Virus record (IMG/VR): IMGVR_UViG_3300045612_000139
Coordinates: 1-40,936 of that record
DNA from: a virus
DNA: 40,936 nt
Direction: 5' to 3' (one strand)
In this document: positions 32,701-40,361 of the stretch, one piece after another
How the letters are laid out: every line of letters begins with the position of its first letter
How positions within the stretch are numbered: position 1 is the stretch's first letter
Notes under the pieces: model-generated
The model's input: the letters and a program-made list of their open reading frames with translations, nothing else
Databases searched by the model: none
What the model was told of the DNA's origin: nothing
Program-made: the position numbers and the translations under genes

Positions 32701-33418
32701 GGCGACGGGGGGTAAGCCCGCCCGCTTCGCCCTCGTGTCGTCAACGGCCGGCAGCTACGTCGCGATCGATGCGCCTTATATCTTTTGGGGCGACAACACC
32801 GTCTTTGATGACGCTTCGGACACGCTCCAGACCGTCATCGGCAGCAATATCCGCGTCCTCGCGCTGGGCGCCCCGTTCGGCGCCGGCGGCAAGCTTCTGG
32901 AATGGTGGGGGCCGTCCAGTGTGGCGCTCGGGACCATGTCCTCGACGAACGGCTTCAATGGCCGGATCATCGAGCCGCCCTATGTGTTCGACACCGTCAC
33001 GGCAAACCAAGCGCCTCGCGTGGCCTCGGTGCCGATCGATGGCCGGATTGGCTATAATCAGGCCCTGAATACCGCCGCCTTGACTGCGGCTCTGGCTGTC
33101 CCGGCGTTCGGCAAGTTCGTCCTGTCGGTCCAGCTGTTCAGCACCAGCGACAACGACGGGTCGGTCATTAGCGCGACCGGCACCGCCAGCTTGAAGCGAC
33201 TGAACGGCGCTTCGGAAACCACGCTTGTCTCAGGCGTGAACGTCTCGGGCCAAACCGTCGATCCGGCCGCGAAGAACACCTCGGCATTGAACGTCACCGT
33301 CGCCAACAGCTTCGCCGGAAACGTCACCTTCCGCCTGGACGTCCAGGGCGGGGGCGGCCCTTCGACCTCTCACGGCACGGTCCAGGGCACCCTGACCGTG
33401 ACCTGGTATCCGATCTAA
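29705..33418 (+). CDS. tail tip / host-specificity protein (J-like)
   Basis: A 1,237-residue tail tip protein. The N terminus is an Ala-rich hydrophobic stretch (about 5-55), from near-repeats of GCCGCCGCACCG in the DNA. A hub region (about 60-470) includes WGSGLWEGPTGKGAPQ-type segments, a fibronectin-like repeat (about 535-600), a long coiled coil (about 630-790, LDNRADTLESQTASL), a jelly-roll-like module (about 800-960) and a final beta domain. It recognises the host and forms the distal tip. ATG abuts the previous stop. Confidence 0.85.
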   Translation: MAFALPAAASAISAAAPAAAAPAAAATAAKATLMTTLKSVAFNALTNLAISAALSAFQPQVGQSGRTFEFVIDPDGPIPFAAGRVGVAGSVIHRDTFGPDLMYYGIPFVLSGAGPIDGIESFKADDYPMLFDANGGATTEPYRQELFFRSVLGHQPAPVALSTPSGLKNGATLPGWTAAHKLSGKAAGLIVMAENSKGSAFPTGEIKPLITFRGLKVYDPRLDSTYPGGSGSHRLNNAATWTYSANPILWALKWTLGLWEGPTGKGAPQVDYQVGGIGAKLSGIDVPAFVAAANVADANGWTVSAYPNTDDDKHQVLETFLQAGGAIYSQRAGKISCIQRAAPRTSIVTISAADTAGPLEIDTAASRINRINTLRPRFWSPAHRWQMTALDGEVTATTYREQDGAVRSRGIDYPYVSDARQAAQLAALQIAHTREGIAGVIPLKPHLQRIRPGDAFTITEPGFVLNGLKCLCLNTDYDPATGVVRVSFVSETDAKYPFALGQDPTPPEPQVLEPVDPRYVTPPLPGDWTVTPRPPAPGGQLPGFDLGGVVSNDTATSIIVEHGPTDEGPWKQAYEGPPTVTNIPIDGLQPGAIYYIAIQYRRDNNYSARHVYGPYEAPALIGDVDPNAPGLSDIKADIAAAFGDISDVSDELADARADLEAADAALGSAIGSLDNRADTLESQTASLETNKASVSSLNAQVARIDGVEAVNATQALALVDLANGKVALSEYNTLKGEVTAARDGAPSLLGQIQNLKTVDLDLQNNKASVASVNALTARTANTEADIIDLENALATETGARAQAIQQVTARQNINPNLFPGGSGELGVGGWGGSGGLLVGNYPNVGPSYFFKPFPAGVAVDDYQVSPRFKVEGIPVITAQWTGFAYLGATTEVWVAWYDAGGAYVSETPHVSLASGSPQTFTRPSTAIFAEWVLRTYGPAPTGYADVVFHQIKFERGSVATIYSNDASQKAISASVTEHSLAIIDLELQQALASYQLIAAATGGKPARFALVSSTAGSYVAIDAPYIFWGDNTVFDDASDTLQTVIGSNIRVLALGAPFGAGGKLLEWWGPSSVALGTMSSTNGFNGRIIEPPYVFDTVTANQAPRVASVPIDGRIGYNQALNTAALTAALAVPAFGKFVLSVQLFSTSDNDGSVISATGTASLKRLNGASETTLVSGVNVSGQTVDPAAKNTSALNVTVANSFAGNVTFRLDVQGGGGPSTSHGTVQGTLTVTWYPI

Positions 33419-33437
33419 CTCAGCACTGGAGACCTCT

Positions 33438-34061
33438 GTGTCAGAGCCTTCGACCTCCTACCCCAACCGCGCCGCCGTCGAGGCCGCCGTGCGGGCCTGC
33501 TTCACCGAGGTCGCCACCATCCTCGGCGCGGCGAAGGCGGATATGGCCCTCTATCCCGAGGGCTTGCCGGCGCACATCGACAGGGCCTTGCGCTTCTCTT
33601 CGACCATGGCCTCCACCCTGGCCCCGGCCGAACCGGCGACGCCGGAAGAAGTCGTGGCCAGCCTGTGCACCGCCGTGGACGCGGAGCGGGACCGTCGCCT
33701 GGCGCTGGACTTCACCTATGACTTCGGCGACACGCAGGCCGTCGATGATGGCGGCGTCGTGATCGAAGCGGGCGAACGTCACCTCCAGATGCGCGAGAGC
33801 GACCGCGCCAACTGGCAGGCGCTGCAGGGCGCGGCGCTGACGGCCATCGTGTCGGGCCAGCCCAGTACGGTCCTGCCGATGCGCGCCGAGGACAACTGGA
33901 ACATCCAGACGACCGCGACACAGGTGCTTCAGGTGCTGGCGGCCATGACGGCCCAAGGGGCAGCGCTGCTCTTCCACGGCGGCGCGCTGAAGAGCGCCAT
34001 TCGGGCGGCGGAAGATCCAGCATCCATCGACATTCTGACTGGCTGGCCTGAGGCCTCGTGA
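33438..34061 (+). CDS. DUF4376-like protein
   Basis: A 207-residue protein started by GTG with CTGGAG upstream. Residues 85-170 (DAERDRRLALDFTYDFGDTQ, then the block with HLQMRESDRANWQAL) match DUF4376, which is widespread behind phage tail fibre genes. A possible chaperone or tail-associated role is inferred. Confidence 0.7.
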   Translation: MSEPSTSYPNRAAVEAAVRACFTEVATILGAAKADMALYPEGLPAHIDRALRFSSTMASTLAPAEPATPEEVVASLCTAVDAERDRRLALDFTYDFGDTQAVDDGGVVIEAGERHLQMRESDRANWQALQGAALTAIVSGQPSTVLPMRAEDNWNIQTTATQVLQVLAAMTAQGAALLFHGGALKSAIRAAEDPASIDILTGWPEAS

Positions 34062-34432
34062 GCCGCTTCACCGAGGCGACCTGGGCGCTGACTGGCGAGA
34101 CGAAAAACGGCCGGCCCGTCGTCTGCCTGACCTCGCCGCTGGCTTATCAGGTTGGCTTTCTTGGATCGGGGTGGACCATCACGGCGCCCGAAGGGTTCTG
34201 CACCGACCTGACCAGCCTGCCGCTCTGGTTCGCCCGCACGTCCCTCGGTTCGAGCCTCGGCGTCCGCATCGCCCGCGCCGCCGTCGTTCATGACCGAATG
34301 CGCGACGACCGACGCTGGCCCAAGCTGCTGGGCGACTACGTTTTCTTCGAAGCCATGGGCGTGGATGGCGTGTCGCTGGGCTGGCGGCTGATCTGCTTCG
34401 TCGCCGTGCTGATCAACTTCCGCCGGGACTGA
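34058..34432 (+). CDS. DUF1353 protein
   Basis: A 124-residue DUF1353 protein, identified by EGFCTDLTSLPLWFART (about 45-61) and RAAVVHDRMRDDRRW (about 71-85). This family is common in phage late regions, near the lysis genes; its function is not known. GTGA overlap with the DUF4376 gene. Confidence 0.8.
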   Translation: MSRFTEATWALTGETKNGRPVVCLTSPLAYQVGFLGSGWTITAPEGFCTDLTSLPLWFARTSLGSSLGVRIARAAVVHDRMRDDRRWPKLLGDYVFFEAMGVDGVSLGWRLICFVAVLINFRRD

Positions 34433-34469
34433 CCGGCCCCCTTTCAGCATTCCAGTACCGGAGGGGCGG

Positions 34470-34829
34470 ATGCCCGATGAGATCGTGACGGCCGTGCCCA
34501 AGGCCGAAGCCGTCAGCATGGCCGAAATCCATGCCTTGCGTGGCCTGACGGATGCAGTTGGGACCCTGACCCGTCAGGTCGAGCGGCTGAACTCCAAGGT
34601 GGATGACGTGCGCGAGCGGGTGATCAAGCTGGAGGCTCGCGAATACGAGCGCCAGATCGAAGGGCTTAACGACCGCCTCGGCCTTGCCCTGAAACGCATC
34701 GACGACCTGGAAGGCACGCGAGACCAACAGAAGGGCGCCAAGGCCTTGGTCGATTGGGTTCGCCTGACTGCCCCGTGGCTTCTGGCGGTCGTCATGGCCA
34801 TCGCGGCCGGCTTCGGCCTTAAGCGCTAA
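34470..34829 (+). CDS. coiled-coil membrane protein, possible holin
   Basis: A 119-residue protein with a strong GGAGGGG site. A coiled coil (about 20-85, TLTRQVERLNSKVDDVRERV) is followed by one hydrophobic segment (about 97-116, APWLLAVVMAIAAGFGL) and a basic end. It stands two genes before the endolysin, so it may be the holin, though only one helix is visible and it could instead be an accessory lysis protein. Confidence 0.55.
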   Translation: MPDEIVTAVPKAEAVSMAEIHALRGLTDAVGTLTRQVERLNSKVDDVRERVIKLEAREYERQIEGLNDRLGLALKRIDDLEGTRDQQKGAKALVDWVRLTAPWLLAVVMAIAAGFGLKR

Positions 34830-34846
34830 CCTTCGGAGACATCCCC

Positions 34847-34957
34847 ATGCCGACCACGCCCGTCTCCCCGGAGCGCCGCATCGTGCTGACCGAGCGGCAA
34901 TATGCTGGGGTCCAACGCCCTGGCGTCGTCTCAGACGGTCGTCACCGGCCGCGCTGA
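34847..34957 (+). CDS. 36-residue small protein
   Basis: An ATG with CGGAG upstream opens 36 codons (TTPVSPERRIVLTERQYAGV within it) and is not in any longer gene. It lies between the membrane protein and the endolysin. It resembles short lysis-region proteins but nothing more can be said. No other gene lies in the gap 34830-35010. Confidence 0.4.
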   Translation: MPTTPVSPERRIVLTERQYAGVQRPGVVSDGRHRPR

Positions 34958-35010
34958 GACCATGACACAGCGGCGTGCGGCCGCAACCCCCACAATCTGG
35001 AGCCTAACCC

Positions 35011-35808
35011 ATGCGACCGATTCCTGATCGGGCGGCGAGCTTCATCGCCCGACACGAGAGCCTGCGCCTTGTGGCGTATGACGACCTGAACCCGAACCGG
35101 CGCTCCTTCGCCTCGGTCGCGGACGTGAAGGGCAAGGCGACCATCGGCTGGGGCCACACCGCGACGGTCTCTCCGCAGGACGTGGTTGATCGCCGCCGCA
35201 TCACCCAGGCCGAGGCCCGCGCCCTGCTGCTGCAAGACCTGAACGAGGCTCGCCGCAAGCTCTATCAGGTGGTGAAGTCGCCCGTCATCGACAGCCTGAC
35301 CGAGAACCAATACGCGGCGATCCTGTCGTTCGTGTTCAACCTGGGCGCCAACCCCGGCTGGACCATCTGGAAGCGGCTGAACGCGCGGCAATACGATCAG
35401 GTGCCGGCGCAGATGGCGCGGTTCGTCAATGCGAGGGTCAACGGCAAGCTGAAGAAGCTGGACGGCCTGGTCGAGCGCCGCAACGCCGAGATCGCCCTAT
35501 GGTCCACCGCTGAGCCTGGCTCCTTGGCGGAAAGCCCGCCGTCGTCCGTCACCCGCGCGATACCGACGCCGCCGACGCCCGTCGAGGCCAAGCCGCTGGT
35601 CCAGTCCAATACCGCCATCACGGCCGCCACTCAGGTCGTGACCGGCGTGTCGGCTGGCGCCGTGGCGATCCAGCAGACGGTCGCGCCACAAGCCATGCAG
35701 GCCGAGGTGCTTCAGAAGCTGGTCTCGATCCTCGCCATCGTCATCACCGTGTGCGGAGTTCTGCTGCTGGTCTTTCAGTGGATGAAGCGTAGAGAGGCCA
35801 AGCGGTGA
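35011..35808 (+). CDS. GH24 endolysin (lysozyme) with C-terminal membrane helix
   Basis: A 265-residue muramidase. Residues 1-160 are T4/lambdoid-type lysozyme: catalytic Glu16 in RHESLRL, the Asp24/Asp25 pair and KATIGWGHT (42-50). A Pro-rich linker (about 178-200) and a Gly/Ala-rich weakly hydrophobic segment (about 205-225) precede a strong membrane helix (about 231-256, SILAIVITVCGVLLLVF) and a basic tail KRREAKR. There is no N-terminal signal. C-terminal anchoring is unusual for a phage endolysin. Overlaps the next short frame by GTGA. Confidence 0.88.
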   Translation: MRPIPDRAASFIARHESLRLVAYDDLNPNRRSFASVADVKGKATIGWGHTATVSPQDVVDRRRITQAEARALLLQDLNEARRKLYQVVKSPVIDSLTENQYAAILSFVFNLGANPGWTIWKRLNARQYDQVPAQMARFVNARVNGKLKKLDGLVERRNAEIALWSTAEPGSLAESPPSSVTRAIPTPPTPVEAKPLVQSNTAITAATQVVTGVSAGAVAIQQTVAPQAMQAEVLQKLVSILAIVITVCGVLLLVFQWMKRREAKR

Positions 35809-35876
35809 CCTTCCTCCCCCTCATTCTTCGCAACTGGGGCCTGATCGCGCGCGCGGGCGCACGCCTCCCCTTCTGA
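35805..35876 (+). pseudogene. 23-codon remnant, membrane-protein-like start
   Basis: A GTG overlapping the endolysin stop opens VTFLPLILRNWGLIARAG and ends after 23 codons. It reads like the beginning of a small membrane protein (an Rz-like spanin start) cut short. The gap to 35912 contains nothing else but the GGAGG before the next gene. Confidence 0.3.
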
Positions 35877-35911
35877 CTAACCCCAAAATCTGATTTGATC
35901 CCGGAGGCCCC

Positions 35912-36259
35912 ATGGTGGTGCAACCCTACGTCTTCACGCGCGGTGAAACCGTGTCGGTGGCGCTCGAAAACATGGACGGAGCGGAAGTCACCGACTTCGC
36001 GGCTGGGCTGAAGCGCCGCGACAGCCCCTTCGCAGACCCCAAGGGCGCTGTCCTCGCCTACATGACCGCAGAGGCCCGCCAGAGTCTCGGAGACGGCCTT
36101 GGGGGGGGCTGGCTGCTGTCGCTCACCCCGGCGCAGTCCCTGGCCCTCACGCCAGGCTTCTACGCCCTCGACGCCCGCCTGACGATTGGCGAGTTTGTCG
36201 AGATAACCGACACCGTGACGATCCAGATCAAGGCCGGGGTCATGGAGAGCGCCAGATGA
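35912..36259 (+). CDS. hypothetical fibre-region protein
   Basis: A 115-residue beta-rich protein ([37 protein letters not shown]) with CGGAGG upstream and an ATGA overlap with the fibre gene. The pattern suggests an immunoglobulin-like domain of the tail fibre complex, but the family is not recognised. Confidence 0.65.
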   Translation: MVVQPYVFTRGETVSVALENMDGAEVTDFAAGLKRRDSPFADPKGAVLAYMTAEARQSLGDGLGGGWLLSLTPAQSLALTPGFYALDARLTIGEFVEITDTVTIQIKAGVMESAR

Positions 36260-38043
36260 TCGCGCGGTTCCGCTGGATCGCTCAGCAAGGCCCGACGCTT
36301 CCGGTGATCGCCGCCGTGATCGGTCCAAGAGGCCCCCAAGGCCCCCAGGGCGAAACCGGCCCCCAAGGCCCCCAGGGCGAAACCGGCCCCCAGGGCGTCC
36401 AGGGCGAAACCGGCCCCCAGGGTCCGAAGGGCGACACGGGCGACACCGGTGCGCAGGGGCCGAAGGGCGACACGGGCGTCCAGGGCGAACCCGGCCCCAA
36501 GGGCGACACCGGCCCCAAGGGCGACACGGGGGCGCAGGGGGTGAAAGGCGATAAGGGAGATGCCGCCTGGTCGCCCGTCTACGCCAACGTAGCAGACGGA
36601 ATCCGCCGTGTGCTGCGCGTCGTGGATTGGACGGGCGGTCAAGGGACCAAACCCGCGACGGGCAAATACCTCGGCCCCGCTGGTTTTGTGGACACGGCGG
36701 CAGAGGCGACGGACATTCGCGGCGCGTCTGGCGCAGGCACCGGCGACATGCTGGCGTCCTACAACCTTAGCGACGTCACCAACAAGGAGATTGCTCGGCA
36801 GAACCTGTCGGTGTGGTCCCGTGCGGAAATCGGCCCGGTTGACGCCGACTATCTGTCCATCATCGACGCCGCTGATCAGGCGGGGCTGTCATTTGCGCCC
36901 ACGGGGATCAACTTCGCCAAGAACACGGGGCGGCTGGATTATGTGGATGCGGCGTCGGCGGCGGCTGTTCCGGGCCTGACCTATACCCGCACGGGCGCTG
37001 CTACGGCATGGCGGAAAGACGGGACGCTGCAAGAGTTCGCGCCGAACGTCATGCGGCGCACCGACGCGGGCGTGACGATTGAGGGGCAGCGGACGAATCT
37101 GTTTGCGCGGTGGGACCCGACAGCGACTCAGATTGGGACGAAGAACAACTGTGCCGACGCGACGGCTCCGGCAGTCGCGCCGCTGGCTGGGCGCAACTGG
37201 ATCGCGCTGGATAATACAAGCGCCATTGCCTATGCGTATGCAGCTGGCTCAGTGGCGGCCTCGACGCAAGTCACCTTTACGTTTTTGGTAGAAACAAGCG
37301 ACGGCTCTCAGCCAGTTTTCGGTGACGGACCAGCCGCTGACTTTCATATTGGCATGGCCGGGGGTAACAGCCCCACGGCTACTAGCGCCAAATATACGAG
37401 ACGTGCAGGAAATGTTTGGGAAGTAAACGTAACAGGGACATCTCCGTCTTCGGGAGCGACGACGGCCTGCGGGCCGCTGCGGAGAACCACCCACTCCACC
37501 CGCCCCCTCAAGTTCTCCGGCTTCCAGCTTGAGCAGGCCTCCACCGCCTCCAGCCCCATCATCACCACGGGCGCAGCGGCGACGCGGGGGGCGGACGTAC
37601 TGTCGCTAAGCAGGCCGCTCGGAGCGGCGGAGGACTTCACGCTGATCGGCGAGGCCGAGTTCCTGACTTCCGGAGACGGGGTGACCCCTTCGCGCCTTTT
37701 CGAATGGGATGACGGCAACGCGACCAATCGTCTGGTGGTTCAGAGAAGCCCCAGCGGAAACTTCTCCGGTATTGTCGTCCGAAGCGGCGCGAACACTGAG
37801 ATACCTGGTGCCCAAAAACAGGGCGCTCGGATCGTGCGCTTTGCCGTGAGCCGGTCGGGTAAGGCGACGAAGCTTGCTCTGGACGGGGTGGTGAACGCGT
37901 CCGTTGAGACTGACTTGGCTGCGCTCACTACCCTGTTCATCGGTTCTGGCCGTGGAGGAGCCCCAAGCAACGCCTTCGTCCGCCGCCTCGTCATCCTGCC
38001 CTACGCCCTGACCGACGCCGAGCTGATGGAGATGACCAAATGA
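36256..38043 (+). CDS. collagen-repeat tail fibre / adhesin
   Basis: A 595-residue fibre. Residues 25-100 are a run of about 25 Gly-X-Y triplets ([22 protein letters not shown]), forming a collagen-like shaft. Then come a shoulder domain (about 105-215), a beta domain (about 220-440) and a LamG/concanavalin-like C-terminal region (about 445-590, [35 protein letters not shown]). It probably binds surface sugars. The middle part of the DNA (37,230-37,460) is less GC-rich than its surroundings, as expected of a swapped receptor-binding domain. Confidence 0.85.
   Translation: MIARFRWIAQQGPTLPVIAAVIGPRGPQGPQGETGPQGPQGETGPQGVQGETGPQGPKGDTGDTGAQGPKGDTGVQGEPGPKGDTGPKGDTGAQGVKGDKGDAAWSPVYANVADGIRRVLRVVDWTGGQGTKPATGKYLGPAGFVDTAAEATDIRGASGAGTGDMLASYNLSDVTNKEIARQNLSVWSRAEIGPVDADYLSIIDAADQAGLSFAPTGINFAKNTGRLDYVDAASAAAVPGLTYTRTGAATAWRKDGTLQEFAPNVMRRTDAGVTIEGQRTNLFARWDPTATQIGTKNNCADATAPAVAPLAGRNWIALDNTSAIAYAYAAGSVAASTQVTFTFLVETSDGSQPVFGDGPAADFHIGMAGGNSPTATSAKYTRRAGNVWEVNVTGTSPSSGATTACGPLRRTTHSTRPLKFSGFQLEQASTASSPIITTGAAATRGADVLSLSRPLGAAEDFTLIGEAEFLTSGDGVTPSRLFEWDDGNATNRLVVQRSPSGNFSGIVVRSGANTEIPGAQKQGARIVRFAVSRSGKATKLALDGVVNASVETDLAALTTLFIGSGRGGAPSNAFVRRLVILPYALTDAELMEMTK
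36331..36558 (+). repeat. tandem collagen-coding repeats
   Basis: Repeated 18-bp-based units (GGCCCCCAGGGCGAAACC and variants with AAGGGCGACACC) encode the Gly-X-Y shaft. Such repeats can expand or contract by slippage, changing fibre length. Confidence 0.85.
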
Positions 38044-38315
38044 TCGACATCGACATCATCGGCGCCCTATTCGAGCCGCACCCGACCAACCCCGAGGGTG
38101 AGCCCGTGCTGCTGCCCGGCTTCCACGTCAACGTCACACCGGACTTGATGGCGGAGCGGCCCGAGCTTGAGGCTTTTCGCGTAGAGCCCTCTCCGCTCCG
38201 CCGTGTCTGGGCCGGTGACGACCCCGACAACCCAATCGTGACTGTCCCGCTGCGTTTCGACGACGAGGCCGAGGGCCGCACCTACTTTCCGGAGGCTGAA
38301 CATGGCGATGTCTGA
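38040..38315 (+). CDS. small hypothetical protein
   Basis: A 91-residue acidic protein ([28 protein letters not shown]) overlapping the fibre stop by 4 bp. It looks like the short fibre-accessory proteins found behind phage tail fibres. The function is unknown. Confidence 0.7.
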   Translation: MIDIDIIGALFEPHPTNPEGEPVLLPGFHVNVTPDLMAERPELEAFRVEPSPLRRVWAGDDPDNPIVTVPLRFDDEAEGRTYFPEAEHGDV

Positions 38316-38721
38316 TAATATCAGCGCGGCCCTGAGCGCGGTAATGCGGGCCATCAGCCTAAACCGCATACAGGTGGATCAAGCCATCGCTAAAAAGCAG
38401 GATGCCCTGCCCCCGATGGTAGTCCTGCCCGACGCCGCCACCATCGCTGTCGATCTGGCGTCTGGGACCAACTTCGTCGTCACGCTCGCCGGCAACCGCA
38501 CCCTGGACGCGCCGTCGAACGCCAAGCCGGGGATGACGGGCATGATCCTGATCAAGCAGGACGCCACAGGCTCCCGGACGCTGGCCTACAACGCGGCCTG
38601 GAAGCCGTTCGGATCGACGCCCGCCCTGTCCACGGCTGCCAACGCCGTCGATCTGCTGACCTTCATCGTCGAGGACAGCGGCAAGGTCCGCTTCACCCTG
38701 GACAAGGGAGGGGCGGCCTGA
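38302..38721 (+). CDS. small tail-fibre-associated protein
   Basis: A 139-residue protein. TIAVDLASGTNFVVTLAGNR (about 48-67), followed by KPGMTGMILIKQDATGSRTL, is a beta-sandwich repeatedly found at the end of phage fibre genes. It may be a fibre tip or chaperone. It overlaps its upstream neighbour by 14 bp. Confidence 0.78.
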   Translation: MAMSDNISAALSAVMRAISLNRIQVDQAIAKKQDALPPMVVLPDAATIAVDLASGTNFVVTLAGNRTLDAPSNAKPGMTGMILIKQDATGSRTLAYNAAWKPFGSTPALSTAANAVDLLTFIVEDSGKVRFTLDKGGAA

Positions 38722-39179
38722 TGCTGCATATGCCGACACCGATGCTGATGACATCTTTCCTCTGGCGCTTCCGTGGTCCGCTGGTGCTGACGGTCGCGGT
38801 GCTGGCGTCGATCACGTCCGTCACCGCATCCTTCAAGGCCGGTCAGGAAGCCCGCGCGCGCCGTGTGGCTGAAGGTCAGGTTGCCGTGCTGGACAAGGCC
38901 ATCAACGAGCCCGTCGTAGGCCTCCGAGACCGCCTGTCCGCCTGCACGGTGGACCTGGGGAACGCCACGACCGCGATAGGCCGCCAGAACGAGGCCGTGG
39001 ACGCCCTCAAGGCCGAAGCCGACGCCAGAGACGCTCGCGCCCGTGAAGCGGTCTCAGCGGCTCAGAACCGGGCAAGGACGGCGGAACGTCGTGTCCAGGC
39101 CCTGCTGCAATCCTCTCCCCGTGAAGGCGAGACGCCGTGTGTCGCTGCGGAGAGGCTTATCCGGGAGGAACTACGATGA
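38721..39179 (+). CDS. i-spanin (Rz-like)
   Basis: A 152-residue inner-membrane spanin. The N-terminal helix (about 17-38, GPLVLTVAVLASITSVT) is the anchor, followed by a long coiled coil rich in Ala/Arg/Glu (about 40-130). Rz-type spanins join an outer-membrane partner to fuse the two membranes in the last step of lysis. The start overlaps the previous stop by one base, and the o-spanin starts inside its end (ATGA). Confidence 0.83.
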   Translation: MLHMPTPMLMTSFLWRFRGPLVLTVAVLASITSVTASFKAGQEARARRVAEGQVAVLDKAINEPVVGLRDRLSACTVDLGNATTAIGRQNEAVDALKAEADARDARAREAVSAAQNRARTAERRVQALLQSSPREGETPCVAAERLIREELR

Positions 39180-39463
39180 AGCGCGCTGCCATCCTGATCG
39201 CCCTGTCCCTGACCGCCTGCGCCACGAAGCCCGAGCCGGTGATCCGCACGGTTGTCCAAGAGGTGCGCGTTCCGGTGTCCGTGCCCTGCGATCCCGACAT
39301 CGGACCCGAACCGACCTACGCCGCGTCCCCCGAGGCCATCCAGTCCGCCCCAGACATCTTCCGGCTGACCGTCCTCGTCCTCGCCGAGCTACAGCAGCGC
39401 AAGGCCAGGGACGAGGTGAAGACCGCAGCCATAGAGGCCTGTCGATCTCCACGGCCGGGTTAG
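39176..39463 (+). CDS. o-spanin (Rz1-like) lipoprotein
   Basis: A 95-residue lipoprotein. MKRAAILIALSLTAC gives a short signal and a lipobox ending in LTAC (Cys15). The mature part is Pro/Val-rich with a coiled-coil-like end. It is the outer-membrane partner of the i-spanin at 38721 and overlaps it by 4 bp, with GGGAGGA upstream. The longer frame from 39137 is not needed. Confidence 0.83.
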   Translation: MKRAAILIALSLTACATKPEPVIRTVVQEVRVPVSVPCDPDIGPEPTYAASPEAIQSAPDIFRLTVLVLAELQQRKARDEVKTAAIEACRSPRPG

Positions 39464-39490
39464 AAACCTTCGGACCTACTCCGGGGGTTT
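39464..39490 (+). terminator. terminator of the late operon
   Basis: AAACCTTCGGA (39464-39474) pairs with TCCGGGGGTTT (39480-39490) over 11 positions (two G-U) around a 5-nt loop, right after the o-spanin stop. Confidence 0.7.
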
Positions 39491-39928
39491 AGAGTTCAAA
39501 CCTTCGGACCGCGCGTCGAGCTTCGGCTCCGCTATCGAGGCCGCTCCGGTTCGTCCGGGGCGGCCTTTCGTCGTTTCAGCCCCATAGGTCGGCGCCGGAG
39601 GCGGTCGCCACTTCCCCATCTCAAGCCACCACCCAAGCGCATAGAGCCGGGCCTTCTCTGCTTCGTTGTAGGCCCACCATGCGGCGTCTCGATCCGTGAT
39701 CGTGTCCAGCGACTTAGGCCAGACGGAGGTCATATCCACGAATCTGACGCGGCCGGGGCATCCCAGCACACGGCAGGACGGACGTCGGTTGGCTAGGGTG
39801 TAGTCCCCGCCCTTTGCCCTGGCGATGGCGTGGAGATCAGCCTGGGCGCTGTGACTTAGGGGCGCAACCTCGCACTCAGCCCGGACATTCGCCCCGCGTT
39901 CGATCATAGAGTGAACGGTCTCGTGCAT
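39476..39928 (-). CDS. hypothetical accessory protein with Cys motif
   Basis: A 150-residue protein transcribed toward the lysis genes. It carries CEVAPLSHSAQADLHAIARA (about 19-38) and CRVLGCPGRVRFVDM (about 52-66); the two Cys pairs may bind a metal. WWAYNEAEKARLYALGWWLEMG (split) follows. The C-terminal 35 residues are low-complexity and run over two terminator hairpins. It is probably a lysogen-expressed gene near the attachment end. The function is unknown. Confidence 0.6.
   Translation of the reverse strand: MHETVHSMIERGANVRAECEVAPLSHSAQADLHAIARAKGGDYTLANRRPSCRVLGCPGRVRFVDMTSVWPKSLDTITDRDAAWWAYNEAEKARLYALGWWLEMGKWRPPPAPTYGAETTKGRPGRTGAASIAEPKLDARSEGLNSKPPE
39539..39565 (+). terminator. 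second strong hairpin, backup terminator
   Basis: GGCCGCTCCGG pairs with CCGGGGCGGCC over 11 positions (one G-U) and is followed by TTTCGTCGTTT. It backs up the terminator at 39464 and lies inside the 3' end of the minus-strand gene. Confidence 0.65.
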
Positions 39929-40069
39929 CTGTCGTCTCGGTCAGCGCCACCGACCGGGCGAGACGTATGACGGAAGCTGAAACGGCGAGCAATGGGGGCG
40001 GACTGTGGGGTGATCTGTGGAGACGACCGCCATAACCTCATGTTCCCAAACAGGAAAACATCAACGTCT
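39929..40069. other. right end of the prophage, non-coding
   Basis: About 140 nt between the minus-strand accessory gene and the tRNA 3' end. No gene is seen; the promoter of that accessory gene and the attachment core next to the tRNA should lie in it. The exact att core cannot be set without the left end. Confidence 0.4.
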
Positions 40070-40146
40070 TGGCGACCCCGGCAGGACTCCAACCTGCGAC
40101 CTCGGCTTTAGGAAAGCCTTGCTCTATGCAGCTGAGCTACGGGGCC
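40070..40146 (-). tRNA. tRNA-Arg (anticodon CCT)
   Basis: A 77-nt cloverleaf with encoded CCA. The acceptor GGCCCCG pairs with CGGGGTC (one G-U), the D arm is GCTC/GAGC, the anticodon loop is TTCCTAA between GGCT and AGCC, giving anticodon CCT, and the T arm is GCAGG/CCTGC around TTGGAGT. Its 3' end points toward the phage, the common arrangement for integration into a tRNA gene that leaves the gene intact. Confidence 0.93.
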
Positions 40147-40293
40147 CGCAGGGGTGAACTAGCGGGTCGGGGCGGAGGGGGGAAGACGGTGGGTGCGGCG
40201 AACTGCATTTTCTTGGCCGCGTCGTCGGAGCCGCCTGAACTCAATTGTGGTTAATCTGTCTTAAGATACAATATCTTGGGGTGAACAAAGGCT

Positions 40294-40327
40294 GAATCGG
40301 CGCGAGTCCGTGATTCGGTCCTGATTC
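40294..40327. promoter_or_regulatory. cluster of four GANTC sites
   Basis: GAATC (40294), GAGTC (40304), GATTC (40312) and GATTC (40323) fall within 34 bp in the intergenic region 40147-40361. GANTC is the CcrM methylation target in Caulobacterales. The same gap also has a palindrome AAGATA/TATCTT (40263-40277) and no gene. Its regulatory meaning is inferred. Confidence 0.5.
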
Positions 40328-40361
40328 GTTTCGTCCCTGTTCCGCCGGCTGCGGATCGCGC

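Noticed and set aside
36331-36558. CRISPR-like spacing of repeats
   Set aside because: The repeats are in-frame Gly-X-Y coding units with no spacers.
39904-40092. A 62-residue minus-strand frame
   Set aside because: It runs through the 3' end of the tRNA gene and lacks any ribosome site.
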